DNA from: Skermanella mucosa
Lineage (GTDB): Bacteria > Pseudomonadota > Alphaproteobacteria > Azospirillales > Azospirillaceae
Length of the DNA stretch: 64,000 nucleotides
Assembly (NCBI RefSeq): GCF_016765655.2
Contig: NZ_CP086106.1
Span: 342,001 to 406,000, forward strand
Reading direction: 5' to 3'
Both the position numbers and the translations under genes were made by a program. Shown here piece after piece: positions 8,723 to 17,029 of the stretch (within the stretch, counting starts at the first letter, position 1; each line of letters starts with the position of its first letter). Under the pieces are notes generated by a model. That model searched no databases, was not told the DNA's origin, and was given only the letters and a program-made list of their open reading frames with translations.

Positions 8723-9823
8723 ATGGTGTTGCTGCCAATTTCCGATTCATCAAGGCACGGCACGGGCGGGCCGTCCGGGAGCAAAGCCCGGATCGGCTGG
8801 ATGGATACGCTGCGCGGAATGGCAATCGTCCTCGTCATCTTCGACCACGCGCTCTATCACGCCATGCTGAATTCCGACAGCGTTCCCCAATGGATCGCGA
8901 CCCTGTCGCTCATCTTCAACCCGTTGCGCATGCCGCTGATGGTGTTCCTGTCGGGCATGCTGCTCAGCCCGTCGCTGCGCAAGGGTGCCCCGGAGTATCT
9001 GGCGGGGAAGACGAGGAACATCCTCTATCCCTATGTCCTGTGGTCGACGGTCTACGTCTCCCTCTGGGTGGTCGCGGCCCCGTTCTCCGGCACGCCCCAC
9101 TCCTGGAGCGAGCTGCTGATGATCCCTTATGCGCCGCAGGGACACATGTGGTTTCTCCACAACCTGTTCCTGTTCTACATGATCATGCTGGCACTGCAGC
9201 GGGTCTCGCGCCTGGTCGTCGCGGCGGTGGCCCTGGCGGCGTCGGGGCTGGTGGATTTCTGGTATCTCGACCGGTTCCTGTTCCTGCTGGGATTCTTCGC
9301 GCTGGGCGACTATGCCGTCCAGAGGGAGGATCTGATCTCCAGGCTGCTGGCCAACCGCACGATCGTGGCCGTCATGGCCGTGCTGACCATCGGCATGCCG
9401 GCCACCGTCCTTCTGCTGGAAACCGATCTGCGGTACCGGATACCCAGCATTCCGCTGGCCGTGGGCGGCATCGGCATCATGATCCTGCTGGCCGGGCGAA
9501 TCGGCGACAAGCCGTTCTCGGCGCTGTTCCGCCACATCGGCCGGAATTCGCTGCCGGCCTATATCCTGCACTGGATCATCCTGGCGGTGGCCGTGGTAGT
9601 GCTGAAGAGGATCATCCCGCCGGACCAGGGGATGCTGCTGTTCACGGTGCTCGGGACCATCGGCTTCATCGGGACGCTGGTGGCCATCGAGGTGATCAAC
9701 CGGCTGGGCCTGCACTGGCTGTTCTCCTGGCCGAAACGCGCCCGGAAGAAACCCCGTGATGTCGGAAGGAGCGACGGTTCGGCGCACCTGATGCGCGGCG
9801 TACACCTGAGGAACGCGAAATGA
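8723..9823 (+). CDS. Acyltransferase 3 family membrane protein
   Basis: A 366-residue integral membrane acyltransferase (OatA/NodX-type) with about ten hydrophobic segments. The family start is clear: R-I-G-W-M-D-T-L-R-G followed by FDHALYH, which contains the conserved D-H of the first helix. Later helices include GHMWFLHNLFLFYM and RNSLPAYILHW. Such enzymes add O-acyl groups to surface polysaccharides, peptidoglycan or lipids. No polysaccharide genes adjoin it, so the acceptor is unknown. ATG 8723 is used because the conserved LRG segment lies just after; ATG 8801 would cut into it. The last 30 residues are basic and cytoplasmic. Confidence 0.87.
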   Translation: MVLLPISDSSRHGTGGPSGSKARIGWMDTLRGMAIVLVIFDHALYHAMLNSDSVPQWIATLSLIFNPLRMPLMVFLSGMLLSPSLRKGAPEYLAGKTRNILYPYVLWSTVYVSLWVVAAPFSGTPHSWSELLMIPYAPQGHMWFLHNLFLFYMIMLALQRVSRLVVAAVALAASGLVDFWYLDRFLFLLGFFALGDYAVQREDLISRLLANRTIVAVMAVLTIGMPATVLLLETDLRYRIPSIPLAVGGIGIMILLAGRIGDKPFSALFRHIGRNSLPAYILHWIILAVAVVVLKRIIPPDQGMLLFTVLGTIGFIGTLVAIEVINRLGLHWLFSWPKRARKKPRDVGRSDGSAHLMRGVHLRNAK

Positions 9824-9856
9824 GGTGACGGGCGCCCGCCGCGACGGGGGGGCGGG

Positions 9857-10069
9857 TCAGACCTGGATGTCGATCCGACCGCCGCGGCTGCGCAATCCCT
9901 GGTTCGAGATTTCGAACGAGGAGCTCATCAGCTGCGGCGTCTGGTTCTGCCGGCTCTCGTTCTTCTGGACGACTTCCTCGGTCACCGCGTTCTGCGACTG
10001 GACGCGCGCCTGATAGCTGGCCCTGACCGGGCTCATCGCCTTGCCGATGTCCGACAGTCCCATGGACAT
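9857..10069 (-). CDS. Small hypothetical protein (70 aa)
   Basis: A 70-residue soluble, polar protein rich in Ser, Gln and Asn, with no membrane segment or known motif. The segment NAVTEEVVQKNESRQNQ suggests a helix. It sits downstream of the PAS histidine kinase on the same strand, separated by a GC-rich hairpin, and converges on the acyltransferase gene. Codon use is like its neighbours, which is why I keep it, but no family is recognised. Confidence 0.5.
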   Translation of the reverse strand: MSMGLSDIGKAMSPVRASYQARVQSQNAVTEEVVQKNESRQNQTPQLMSSSFEISNQGLRSRGGRIDIQV

Positions 10070-10098
10070 GATCTGCTGACCCTATTCGCTTGGTTCCG

Positions 10099-10119
10099 TG
10101 CCCGGCATCGCGCCGGGCA
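10099..10119. terminator. Hairpin after the PAS histidine kinase
   Basis: TGCCCGGC at 10099-10106 pairs perfectly with GCCGGGCA at 10112-10119 around a 5-base loop. It lies between the 3' end of the kinase gene and the 70-residue small gene. No T-run follows, so termination is only possible. Confidence 0.4.
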
Positions 10120-10187
10120 TCCACTATTTATCACAGGCGCGATCGGGGTGCGACTATCCGTTAAGGTTAGCCGTTGTCTCCCGTTCG

Positions 10188-12677
10188 TCACGCCGCCATG
10201 CCGGCGGCCCGCTTGACGGTCGGCAGCGTTATGCGGACGCAGGTTCCCACGTCGACCGTGCTGTCGATGGCCACGGTGCCGCCATGCCCCTTGACCAGGG
10301 AATCGACCAGGGACAGGCCCAGCCCGGTCCCCTCCTGCCCGCGGGTATAGGCGCTGTCGATCCGTTCGAACGGCTGCAGCACCGCCAGCAGCCGGTCCGC
10401 GGGAATGCCGATTCCGGTGTCGGAGACGGAGAGCTCCACGTAGCCGCCCGCTCCCCGCCGGCAGGCCAGGTCGATCCGGCCGCGGTCCGGGGTGAACTTG
10501 ATGGCGTTCGACAGCAGGTTGAACAGGATCTGCTTGACCGCCCGCTCGTCCGCGTAGAGCGGTTCCTCCGCGGCGTCGCCGAGATCGACGCGGAGCGAGT
10601 GGCCGTGATCCTCCGCCCGCTGGCGCACAAGCTTGATCACCGAGTTCACCACCGGCCCGATCGGCAGGGAGTCCGGGGCCAGTTCGAGCTTGCCGGCCTC
10701 GATCTTGGACAAGTCCAGGATGTCGTTGATCAGCGACAGGAGGTGCTCGCCGCTGGCGTGGATGTCGCCGGCATATTCGGCGTAGCGGTCGAGGTCGTCG
10801 CCGAAGGTGCGCTCCCGGATGATCTCGGAAAAGCCCAGGATCGCGTTGAGCGGCGTCCGGAGTTCGTGGCTCATGCAGGCCAGGAAGTTGGATTTCGCCC
10901 GGTTTGCCTCCTCGGCGCGGGCCCGTTCCCGGTCGCGCTGGTCGACCAGGCTCGCCAGTTCGGCCTCGCGCCGGCGGATCTCGTCGATGTCGCTGAACAC
11001 GCCGATGATTCCGGCCCGCTGGGAGGCCGCGTTGAGGAACACAGCCTTGCTGATCACGGCGGCGCGGAGGCTGCCGTCGGCGTAGCGGACCTTGGTCTCG
11101 AAGGTCCGGGAGCCGCCGTGCATGCGCAGGTCGCGGTCCACCTTGGCATAGACCTCCGCGATCTCGGGATCGGCGATGTCGGTGACGCGCAGTCCCTTGA
11201 TGCCGCCCCGTTCCAGGCCGAGGGCCTGCTCGAACGCCCGGTTGGCGCCGAGATAGACGCCGTTCATGTCCTTGAAGAAGACCGGCAGGGGAATGGTGTC
11301 GAGCAGGGTATGCTCGAACCGGGCCCGGTCCTCCAGCGCCCGTTCGGCCAGGATGCGGTCGGTCACGTCGTGCTGGATGCCGATGAAATGGGTCAGCCGG
11401 CCATCGTCGTCGCAGACCGGCGCGATGCTGACCTGATTGTAGAACAGCGACCCGTCCTTGCGGAAATTGCGCACCGTCGCGACCACGGGGCTGCTGTCGC
11501 GCAACGCCCGGCGGATTTCCTCCAGCGCCGGCTGCGCGATCTCCGTCCCGTGCATGAAGCGGGGGTTCCTTCCGACCACTTCGGCCGACGCGTAGCCGGT
11601 GTTCCGCTCGAAGGCGCGGTTGACCCAGGCGATCGGGGTGTCGGCGCCGGCCCGGCAGATCAGGATGCCGTTGCTCGACTGCGCCAGGGCGTGGTCCTTG
11701 AGCCGCAGTTCCGAGAAGGCCGCCGACCGCGACCGCTCGATCTGGAACAGCCGGGCCAGCAGCAGCAACGCGCCCGCGGCCAGGATGCCGACGATCAGGG
11801 CCGCGATCGTGACGGTGCGCCACCAGGCGGCCAGCGTCTCCCCCGTCCGGGTCGCCGCGATCGCGAGGAGCGGCAGGACCCGGGTCTGGGCCGCCGCGGC
11901 GATCAGCCCGTCCCGCTGGGCGACCTGGATGGCGCCGGCGTCCCGCATCCCGCTGCCGATCAGGGTGACGGCGTCGAGCGCGACGTCCTGCCGCTGCCCG
12001 GCGAACATGTCCGAGGGTCCCACCACGATGTCGCCGTCGGGCAGCGCCAGGACTTCCACCTGCTCGACTCCGGCGGTGTGGCCGTAGCCCAGCAGCGCCA
12101 CCGCCTGGAAGCTGGCCTGGGCGATGCCCAGGAATCGGCCCCGCCGGTCGAGTATCGACCGGCGGAGGGCGATCAGCCCCAGCACATGGTCGTGGCCCAT
12201 GCTGCCGGTGATCCGGCCGCCGGCATGGTCGCGCAGCGTGGTTTCGTCGAGCCCGAGGTCGGCCGACCTCGGGCAGGCGGAGGATCGCGCGGCGCCGTCG
12301 GGACCGAAGATCACCAGGCAGCCGCCGGTCGGCAGGTGGCGGGCCATGAATCGCTGGAGCGGATCGCGGGTCTCCGTCCCGGTTCCCTCCGAAGCGCGCT
12401 CCTCCAGGTTGAACGCGGCGGCGGCGAGGGCCACGTCGACCTGGCGCAGCACCCCGTCGGCGTGCTGTGCCAGCAGGATCGCCCGGGTCTCCGCTTCCGA
12501 CCGGACCTGGACCAGCCGGTCCATGCGGTCCTTCCACAGGCCGACGACGAGCAGAACCACCACCAGCCCGATGGTCGCGGCGGCGAAGACCGTCGCGCCT
12601 TGCAGCGTCGACAGCGCCTGGCGGGACGGACCGGTCCGTTGCTGCCGGCGTTTCGGCGGTTCTTCGGCCACGGTCAT
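10188..12677 (-). CDS. Membrane-bound PAS-PAS sensor histidine kinase
   Basis: An 829-residue kinase. Transmembrane helix 1 is at about residues 27-49, a periplasmic sensor region follows, and a second helix at about 285-310. Two PAS domains (about 325-560) lead to HisKA with the phosphoacceptor in FLACMSHELRTPLNAILGFSEI and an HATPase domain ending in GTGLGLSLVDSLVKGHGG. No receiver domain or neighbouring response regulator is present. Its ATG overlaps the stop of the upstream TRAP-type binding protein gene as ATGA, so the two are translated together. The likely role is sensing a ligand presented by that binding protein (inference). The phosphorelay partner is unknown. Confidence 0.92.
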   Translation of the reverse strand: MTVAEEPPKRRQQRTGPSRQALSTLQGATVFAAATIGLVVVLLVVGLWKDRMDRLVQVRSEAETRAILLAQHADGVLRQVDVALAAAAFNLEERASEGTGTETRDPLQRFMARHLPTGGCLVIFGPDGAARSSACPRSADLGLDETTLRDHAGGRITGSMGHDHVLGLIALRRSILDRRGRFLGIAQASFQAVALLGYGHTAGVEQVEVLALPDGDIVVGPSDMFAGQRQDVALDAVTLIGSGMRDAGAIQVAQRDGLIAAAAQTRVLPLLAIAATRTGETLAAWWRTVTIAALIVGILAAGALLLLARLFQIERSRSAAFSELRLKDHALAQSSNGILICRAGADTPIAWVNRAFERNTGYASAEVVGRNPRFMHGTEIAQPALEEIRRALRDSSPVVATVRNFRKDGSLFYNQVSIAPVCDDDGRLTHFIGIQHDVTDRILAERALEDRARFEHTLLDTIPLPVFFKDMNGVYLGANRAFEQALGLERGGIKGLRVTDIADPEIAEVYAKVDRDLRMHGGSRTFETKVRYADGSLRAAVISKAVFLNAASQRAGIIGVFSDIDEIRRREAELASLVDQRDRERARAEEANRAKSNFLACMSHELRTPLNAILGFSEIIRERTFGDDLDRYAEYAGDIHASGEHLLSLINDILDLSKIEAGKLELAPDSLPIGPVVNSVIKLVRQRAEDHGHSLRVDLGDAAEEPLYADERAVKQILFNLLSNAIKFTPDRGRIDLACRRGAGGYVELSVSDTGIGIPADRLLAVLQPFERIDSAYTRGQEGTGLGLSLVDSLVKGHGGTVAIDSTVDVGTCVRITLPTVKRAAGMAA

Positions 12678-13690
12678 TCCTTCAGCCCCGCGGTGATGCG
12701 GTCGATGGCGCGTTCGCCGACCCCGGACCGCAGCGCCACCGCCGCCTGCCCGGTGACCAGCCGGGCGCGCACGGCCGAGGTTCGTTCCGGCGTCGGGACG
12801 ACGATCCGGACGCCCGCCGCGAGGGCGCGGCCCCGGGCGTCATCCTGCGCCCGGGCGGCCAGCGCGCGCCCTTCCTCGACGCCGAGGTCCCAGGCGGTGC
12901 GCAGGTCGCGGCGGCTTTCCTCGTCGAGCTGACGCCAGAGATAGTCGGACACCAGCGGGACGTAATGGGAGAAATACTGGCGGTCCTCCAGCGCGAAGCG
13001 CACGCCCCGGGTCCACAGCGGGACGCTGTCGAGCGTGGCGAAGGTGGAGATCAGGCCGTCCACCCTGTTCTCCGCCATCGCGCGGGGCAGGTCGGTCCAG
13101 GCGATCGTCACGGGTTCGGCACCCAGCTCCGCGAGCCGCCAGGCGTTCGCCATCCCGCCCGGGGACCGGATGCGCAGCCCGGCGAGGTCGTCCACGTCGT
13201 CGATCGCCGTCCGCGTGGTGAAGAAATGGGCGAAGCCGAGCCCGATCCAGCGTCCGAGGACGATGGCGCCCAGGCCTTCCTCGATCTGGCCGTTCATGGC
13301 CTCGATCGCCGGGCCGTCCTGGACCAGCGCCGCCTCCTCGGCGGTGCGCCCATAGAAGACCGGCAGCATGAAGGCGCCGGTATCGGGAGCCACCTGGTCG
13401 AGCTGCCACGTCCCTGCCACCGCCATGCCGATCTTGCCCTGGACCAGGGCCGCCAGCACGTCGCGGTCGCGGTAGAGCTCGCCGCCGAACCGGTGGTCGA
13501 CGTCGAGGCGGTCCGCGCAGCAGTCGCGCACCCGTTCGACGAAGCGGCGGACGATCAGGGTCTGTACATGGTCGGGACCGTTCTCGGTCGAGATCAGCAG
13601 CGTCGGCCGGGCCAGGGCGCTTCCCGTGGCGGCGGTCAGGACGGCGGTCAGGGCGGCGACCATGATGACAAGGCATAGGCGAATCGTCAT
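12674..13690 (-). CDS. TRAP-type (DctP-like) periplasmic substrate-binding protein
   Basis: A 338-residue exported protein with a signal peptide (residues 1-28, ending near ALA-RP) and a DctP-type fold. Visible features include LVQGKIGMAVAGTWQLDQVAPDTGAFMLPVFYGR and the conserved RIRSPGG segment whose arginine usually binds the ligand carboxylate. The DctQ and DctM membrane subunits of a TRAP transporter are absent nearby. Instead the gene overlaps a histidine kinase by four bases, so a sensory rather than a transport role is likely. ATG 13690 (MTIRLCLV) gives a clean signal peptide; the frame extends to 13786. Confidence 0.85.
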   Translation of the reverse strand: MTIRLCLVIMVAALTAVLTAATGSALARPTLLISTENGPDHVQTLIVRRFVERVRDCCADRLDVDHRFGGELYRDRDVLAALVQGKIGMAVAGTWQLDQVAPDTGAFMLPVFYGRTAEEAALVQDGPAIEAMNGQIEEGLGAIVLGRWIGLGFAHFFTTRTAIDDVDDLAGLRIRSPGGMANAWRLAELGAEPVTIAWTDLPRAMAENRVDGLISTFATLDSVPLWTRGVRFALEDRQYFSHYVPLVSDYLWRQLDEESRRDLRTAWDLGVEEGRALAARAQDDARGRALAAGVRIVVPTPERTSAVRARLVTGQAAVALRSGVGERAIDRITAGLKE

Positions 13691-13801
13691 AATACGAATT
13701 CGTAACAGGTCCGCGGCGGCCGGGGTTTGATATCGATCAAGATTCCTGTCGGACAGGTTGTCGCGCCGCCGGCCGCGATGTCGCACCGGGAGCGCCGCCG
13801 C

Positions 13802-14827
13802 TCAGGACGACCGGTCTTCCGACAGGCCGTATTTCCGCAGGTAGCCTCGGAACTGGTGGTAGCGGAGACCGAGATCCGCGGCCGCCCGCTTCTGGTTGAA
13901 CTGATTGCGTTCCAGTGCCGCCGTCAGCAACCCGATCTCGAAGGCGCGCACCGCGTCCGGGAAGGAGCCCGGCTCCGGCGAAGCGGGGCGGGAGGCCGGG
14001 ACCGGCGGCGGTGAAGCGGGTGGTGCCGGCGGTGCCGGCCGCCAGGGCGAGGCGAAGGGATCGAGCACCACCGTATCGACCGGCCGGTCGGGCCGCCCGG
14101 ACCGGTAGACGGTGCGTTCCACCGTGTTCTTCAGCTCGCGGACATTGCCCGGCCAGTCGTGGGCCAGCAACTGCCCCAGGGCGCGGTCGGTGAAGCCGGG
14201 GAAATAGGGGCGCCCCAGTTCCCGCGCCATGGCGACGGCGAAATTCCCGGCCAGCAGGGGGATGTCCTCCGGCCGGGCGCGCAGCGGCGGGATCGTGATG
14301 ACGTCGAAGCTCAACCGGTCCAGCAGGTCGGCGCGGAACTTCCCCTCCGCCGCGAGCGCCGGGAGGTCGGCGTTGGTGGCCCCGATCAGGCGGACGTCAG
14401 TCGCCAGGGTCTGGCTGCCGCCGACGCGCTCGAACTCGCCGTACTCGATCACGCGCAGCATCTTCTCCTGGACCGCCGCCGGGGCGTTGGCGATCTCGTC
14501 CAGGAACAGGGTGCCGTCGTCGGCCAGCTCGAACCGGCCGACATGGCGCCGCACGGCGCCGGTGAAGGCGCCGGCCTCGTGGCCGAACAGCTCGCTTTCC
14601 AGCAGCGACTCGGCAAGCGCGCCGCAGTTCAGCTTGACGAACGCCCGGTCCCAGCGCCTGGACAGATAATGCAGGCGGGCCGCCACCAACTCCTTGCCGG
14701 TGCCGCGCTCGCCGATCACCAGCGTCGGCTTGTCGAGCGGGGCCGCCTTGGAGACATGCTCCAGCATCGCCTGGAAGGCCGGGGACTCGCCGATCAGGGC
14801 GGGCAGGTCGGGGGACGGTCTTGTCAT
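13802..14827 (-). CDS. pspF: Phage shock protein operon activator PspF (sigma-54 enhancer-binding protein)
   Basis: A 341-residue AAA+ activator of sigma-54 promoters with no N-terminal regulatory domain, as in PspF. Walker A is GERGTGKE at residues 39-46, the sigma-54 contact loop GAFTGA is at 86-91, and Walker B is FLDEIA. A proline-rich linker leads to a C-terminal Fis-type helix-turn-helix (NQKRAAADLGLRYHQFRGYLRKYG). It is divergent from pspA, separated by a predicted sigma-54 promoter. In enterobacteria PspA binds and inhibits PspF; the same circuit is expected here. The open frame continues beyond 14827 into the promoter region and is not used. Confidence 0.93.
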   Translation of the reverse strand: MTRPSPDLPALIGESPAFQAMLEHVSKAAPLDKPTLVIGERGTGKELVAARLHYLSRRWDRAFVKLNCGALAESLLESELFGHEAGAFTGAVRRHVGRFELADDGTLFLDEIANAPAAVQEKMLRVIEYGEFERVGGSQTLATDVRLIGATNADLPALAAEGKFRADLLDRLSFDVITIPPLRARPEDIPLLAGNFAVAMARELGRPYFPGFTDRALGQLLAHDWPGNVRELKNTVERTVYRSGRPDRPVDTVVLDPFASPWRPAPPAPPASPPPVPASRPASPEPGSFPDAVRAFEIGLLTAALERNQFNQKRAAADLGLRYHQFRGYLRKYGLSEDRSS

Positions 14828-14959
14828 GTGGTGTATTTCGCCGATGAATGAGGTTTCTCGCCATAATATGGCGGTATTCTTCAGGATTGCGAGGGGCGAA
14901 GCTGAATCATCCTTCGGAACTTTCAGCGATATCAAGGGCTTGCGCATGATTCGCCGGGT

Positions 14960-14975
14960 TGGCACGGCGGCTGCA
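14960..14975 (+). promoter_or_regulatory. Predicted sigma-54 promoter of the psp operon
   Basis: TGGCAC at 14960-14965, five bases, then CTGCA at 14971-14975: the -24 GG and -12 GC elements are exactly spaced and only the first base of the -12 box departs from consensus. Transcription should begin near 14986, about 33 bases before the small gene at 15019. PspF, encoded divergently, is the obvious activator and its binding sites should lie in 14828-14950. Confidence 0.85.
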
Positions 14976-15018
14976 ATAGCAGTCGCGTACACCATGACCG
15001 TTCCCCTTGGAGACTGCC

Positions 15019-15174
15019 ATGCAGGATTATGCGCGTTACCGGAGCAGCTATCAGAACACGGCCCGGTCCAGCCGGAGCACCGGCGAGCGCTTCCTTGCCT
15101 ATCTGCGCACCCGCTCGACCGAGACCTGGGTGTTCTTCGCCGCCGGCGTGATCCTGGGCGCCTTCGTCGGCTGA
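15019..15174 (+). CDS. 51-residue single-pass membrane protein, first gene of psp operon
   Basis: An unannotated short frame of 51 codons. The first 35 residues are polar and basic with many Ser and Arg, and the last 15 (WVFFAAGVILGAFVG) form one hydrophobic segment with small-residue packing. A GGAG Shine-Dalgarno lies six bases before the ATG. It is the first gene after the predicted sigma-54 promoter and is followed by pspA after 56 bp. I do not recognise a family; it is not PspB, PspC or PspG by sequence. Position suggests a PspA/PspBC accessory membrane component (inference). Confidence 0.75.
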   Translation: MQDYARYRSSYQNTARSSRSTGERFLAYLRTRSTETWVFFAAGVILGAFVG

Positions 15175-15230
15175 CCGGACGCCGGGCCGACCCTTCTTTT
15201 TCCCACAGACCACATACGGGACAATCCATC

Positions 15231-15908
15231 ATGGGCATCTTTTCGCGCCTGACCGACATCATCAATTCCAACCTCAACGCAATCCTCGACCGCGCCGAGG
15301 ACCCCGAGAAGCTGATCCGCCTGGTGATCCAGGAGATGGAGGACACGCTGGTCGAGGTCCGCTCCAGCACCGTCAAGACCATCGCCGAGCGCAAGGAGAT
15401 CGAGCGCCGCCTGGCCGCCCTCGGCCGCGAGCTGGAGGACTGGCAGCGCAAGGCCGAGCTGGCGCTGTCGCGCGGCCGGGAGGACCTCGCCAAGGGCGCG
15501 CTGGTCGCCAAGTCCAAGATCGCCGAGCAGATCGACATGCTTCAGCACCAGCTCGTCCACATCGAGGAGTCGCTGGCCAAGAGCAGCGAGGACATCAGCC
15601 GGCTGCAGGAGAAGCTGACCGACGCCAAGAAGCGCGAGAAGGCCATCGTGCTGCGCCAGAAGTCGGCGGCCAGCCGGCTGAAGGTCAACAGCCAGATCCA
15701 CGACGACCGGATCAACGAGGCCTTCGCCCGGTTCGAGCAGGTCGAGCGGAACCTGGACGAGATGGAGGGACGGGTCGAGGCCTTCGATCTCGGCCGCAAG
15801 AGGACCCTGGCCGAGGAGTTTTCCGACATGGAGGCCTCGTCCAAGGTGGAGCAGGAACTGGCCGACCTGAAGGCCCGCCTGCACAACTCCAAGCCGGTGG
15901 CGGGCTAA
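15231..15908 (+). CDS. pspA: Phage shock protein A (PspA/IM30 family)
   Basis: A 225-residue, almost entirely helical coiled-coil protein of the ESCRT-III-like PspA/Vipp1 family. It starts with the amphipathic membrane-binding helix MGIFSRLTDIINSNLNAILD, followed by the conserved EDPEKLIRLVIQEMEDTLVEVR segment. PspA binds stressed inner membrane and stops proton leakage, and in unstressed cells inhibits PspF. It is followed three bases later by pspB and then an overlapping pspC, so the operon has the classical order. Length is normal. Confidence 0.96.
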   Translation: MGIFSRLTDIINSNLNAILDRAEDPEKLIRLVIQEMEDTLVEVRSSTVKTIAERKEIERRLAALGRELEDWQRKAELALSRGREDLAKGALVAKSKIAEQIDMLQHQLVHIEESLAKSSEDISRLQEKLTDAKKREKAIVLRQKSAASRLKVNSQIHDDRINEAFARFEQVERNLDEMEGRVEAFDLGRKRTLAEEFSDMEASSKVEQELADLKARLHNSKPVAG

Positions 15909-15911
15909 GCC

Positions 15912-16142
15912 ATGGGAGGCGGGGGCGTTTTCGTCCTGGCGGTGCTGTTCCTGACCATCGTGGCACCGCTCTGGATCATCTTCCACTACGTCACCAAGTG
16001 GCGCTCGGCCCGCGGGCTGTCCGCCGAGGATGAACGGACGCTGGCCGAGCTGTGGGACAGCGCGGGCCGCATGGAGAACCGGATCGTCAGCCTGGAGAAG
16101 ATACTGGACGCCGAGGCGCCGGGATGGAGGAACCGCCAATGA
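15912..16142 (+). CDS. pspB: Envelope stress protein PspB
   Basis: A 76-residue protein with an N-terminal membrane helix (about residues 6-28) and a cytoplasmic helical tail predicted to form a coiled coil (LAELWDSAGRMENRIVSLEKILD). This is the normal PspB layout. PspB works with PspC to detect membrane stress and draw PspA from PspF. The gene starts three bases after the pspA stop and its own stop overlaps the pspC start as ATGA. Confidence 0.93.
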   Translation: MGGGGVFVLAVLFLTIVAPLWIIFHYVTKWRSARGLSAEDERTLAELWDSAGRMENRIVSLEKILDAEAPGWRNRQ

Positions 16143-16543
16143 ACTGGCCGGAATCGCCCTTCGCCTCGCCCAACCCGCACCGGCTCTACCGGGACCGGGA
16201 AAGGGGAAAGCTGTTCGGCGTCTGCGCCGGACTGGCCGACTATTTCGGGGTGGACGTCTTCCTCGTCCGCCTCGGGGTGGCGGTGGGCGGAATCTTCTTC
16301 ACCATGCCCGTCGTCGGCGCCTACCTGCTGGCGGCGCTGGTGCTCAAGAACAAGCCCGCGCGGGTCTATGCCAGCCGGGAGGAGGAGGATTTCTGGCGCA
16401 CGGTGGCGACCAAGCCCGATGTCACCATCGCCGGCCTGAAGCACAAGTTCCGCGAGATGGAACGGCGTCTGGGCGGCATGGAGACCTATGTCTCCTCGAA
16501 GGAATTCGAACTGGACCGCGCGATCAACGACCTCGATCGGTGA
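16139..16543 (+). CDS. pspC: Envelope stress response protein PspC
   Basis: A 134-residue PspC-domain protein. The conserved region LYRDRERGKLFGVCAGLADYFGVDVFLVRLG precedes a membrane segment (about residues 45-70). The C-terminal cytoplasmic part is longer than a bare PspC domain and contains a charged helix (LKHKFREMERRLGGMETYVSSKEFELDRAINDLD) likely to make a coiled coil with PspB or PspA. The ATG overlaps the pspB stop. Confidence 0.93.
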   Translation: MNWPESPFASPNPHRLYRDRERGKLFGVCAGLADYFGVDVFLVRLGVAVGGIFFTMPVVGAYLLAALVLKNKPARVYASREEEDFWRTVATKPDVTIAGLKHKFREMERRLGGMETYVSSKEFELDRAINDLDR

Positions 16544-16637
16544 CCGGCCGTCCGTTCGAACGGGGCTTCGGCCCGGACACGCCGTCCGGGTCGGGCTCCT
16601 TCACGCGGATTCGAAAACGGGGATCCGAGGGATCGAA

Positions 16638-16760
16638 TCAGCGACGTTGGTTGCGCCGGTTGGCACGGACCCGCACGGGGACCGGACGCGGCGCGCCGGC
16701 GGCGGCGTAGCAGCCGGCAACGGCGACAGAGGTGATCAAAGCTATCAGAGCGATTTCCAT
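16638..16760 (-). CDS. 40-residue small membrane protein
   Basis: A short frame of 40 codons preceded by a strong Shine-Dalgarno (AAGGAGAGG, five bases before the ATG at 16760). Residues 1-23 form a hydrophobic segment containing one cysteine (C17 in VAGCYAAAG, loosely like a lipobox); the remaining 17 residues are strongly basic (eight Arg). This is the pattern of a small inner-membrane peptide or tiny lipoprotein. It lies antiparallel to pspC in the pspC-chemoreceptor gap. No family recognised. The good ribosome-binding site is the main support. Confidence 0.55.
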   Translation of the reverse strand: MEIALIALITSVAVAGCYAAAGAPRPVPVRVRANRRNQRR

Positions 16761-16915
16761 GTATCCTCTCCTTCGTTGCCAATTAGATTGGTGCAACACC
16801 GCTGCGGTTGGTAGGGGTAAAATGAAACCCTATGCCGTTTTTGCGACTCCGAACAGTTGCCGCTTTTTTGGTCCAGTTTCGTTTACGCCAATTTAACCAA
16901 GCATTGGGCTCCTTC

Positions 16916-16950
16916 CCGTTCCCGGGGCACCCCTCGCGGCCCCGGAACGG
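16916..16950. terminator. Hairpin after the chemoreceptor gene
   Basis: CCGTTCC-C-GGGG (16916-16927) pairs with CCCCGGAACGG (16940-16950) with a single bulged base. It lies about 80 bases beyond the chemoreceptor stop. No T-run follows in that direction, so it is a possible, not certain, terminator. Confidence 0.4.
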
Positions 16951-17029
16951 CCAACTTGAATAACCAACCGGCCAGCCGCCCCCAGGTTCCGTGAAGCCGT
17001 GAAAGATGGAGGCCGGACCCGGGACGGCG

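Noticed and set aside
16486-16782. 98-codon minus-strand frame near pspC
   Set aside because: It overlaps the pspC end and a better supported 40-codon gene; composition is shadow-like.
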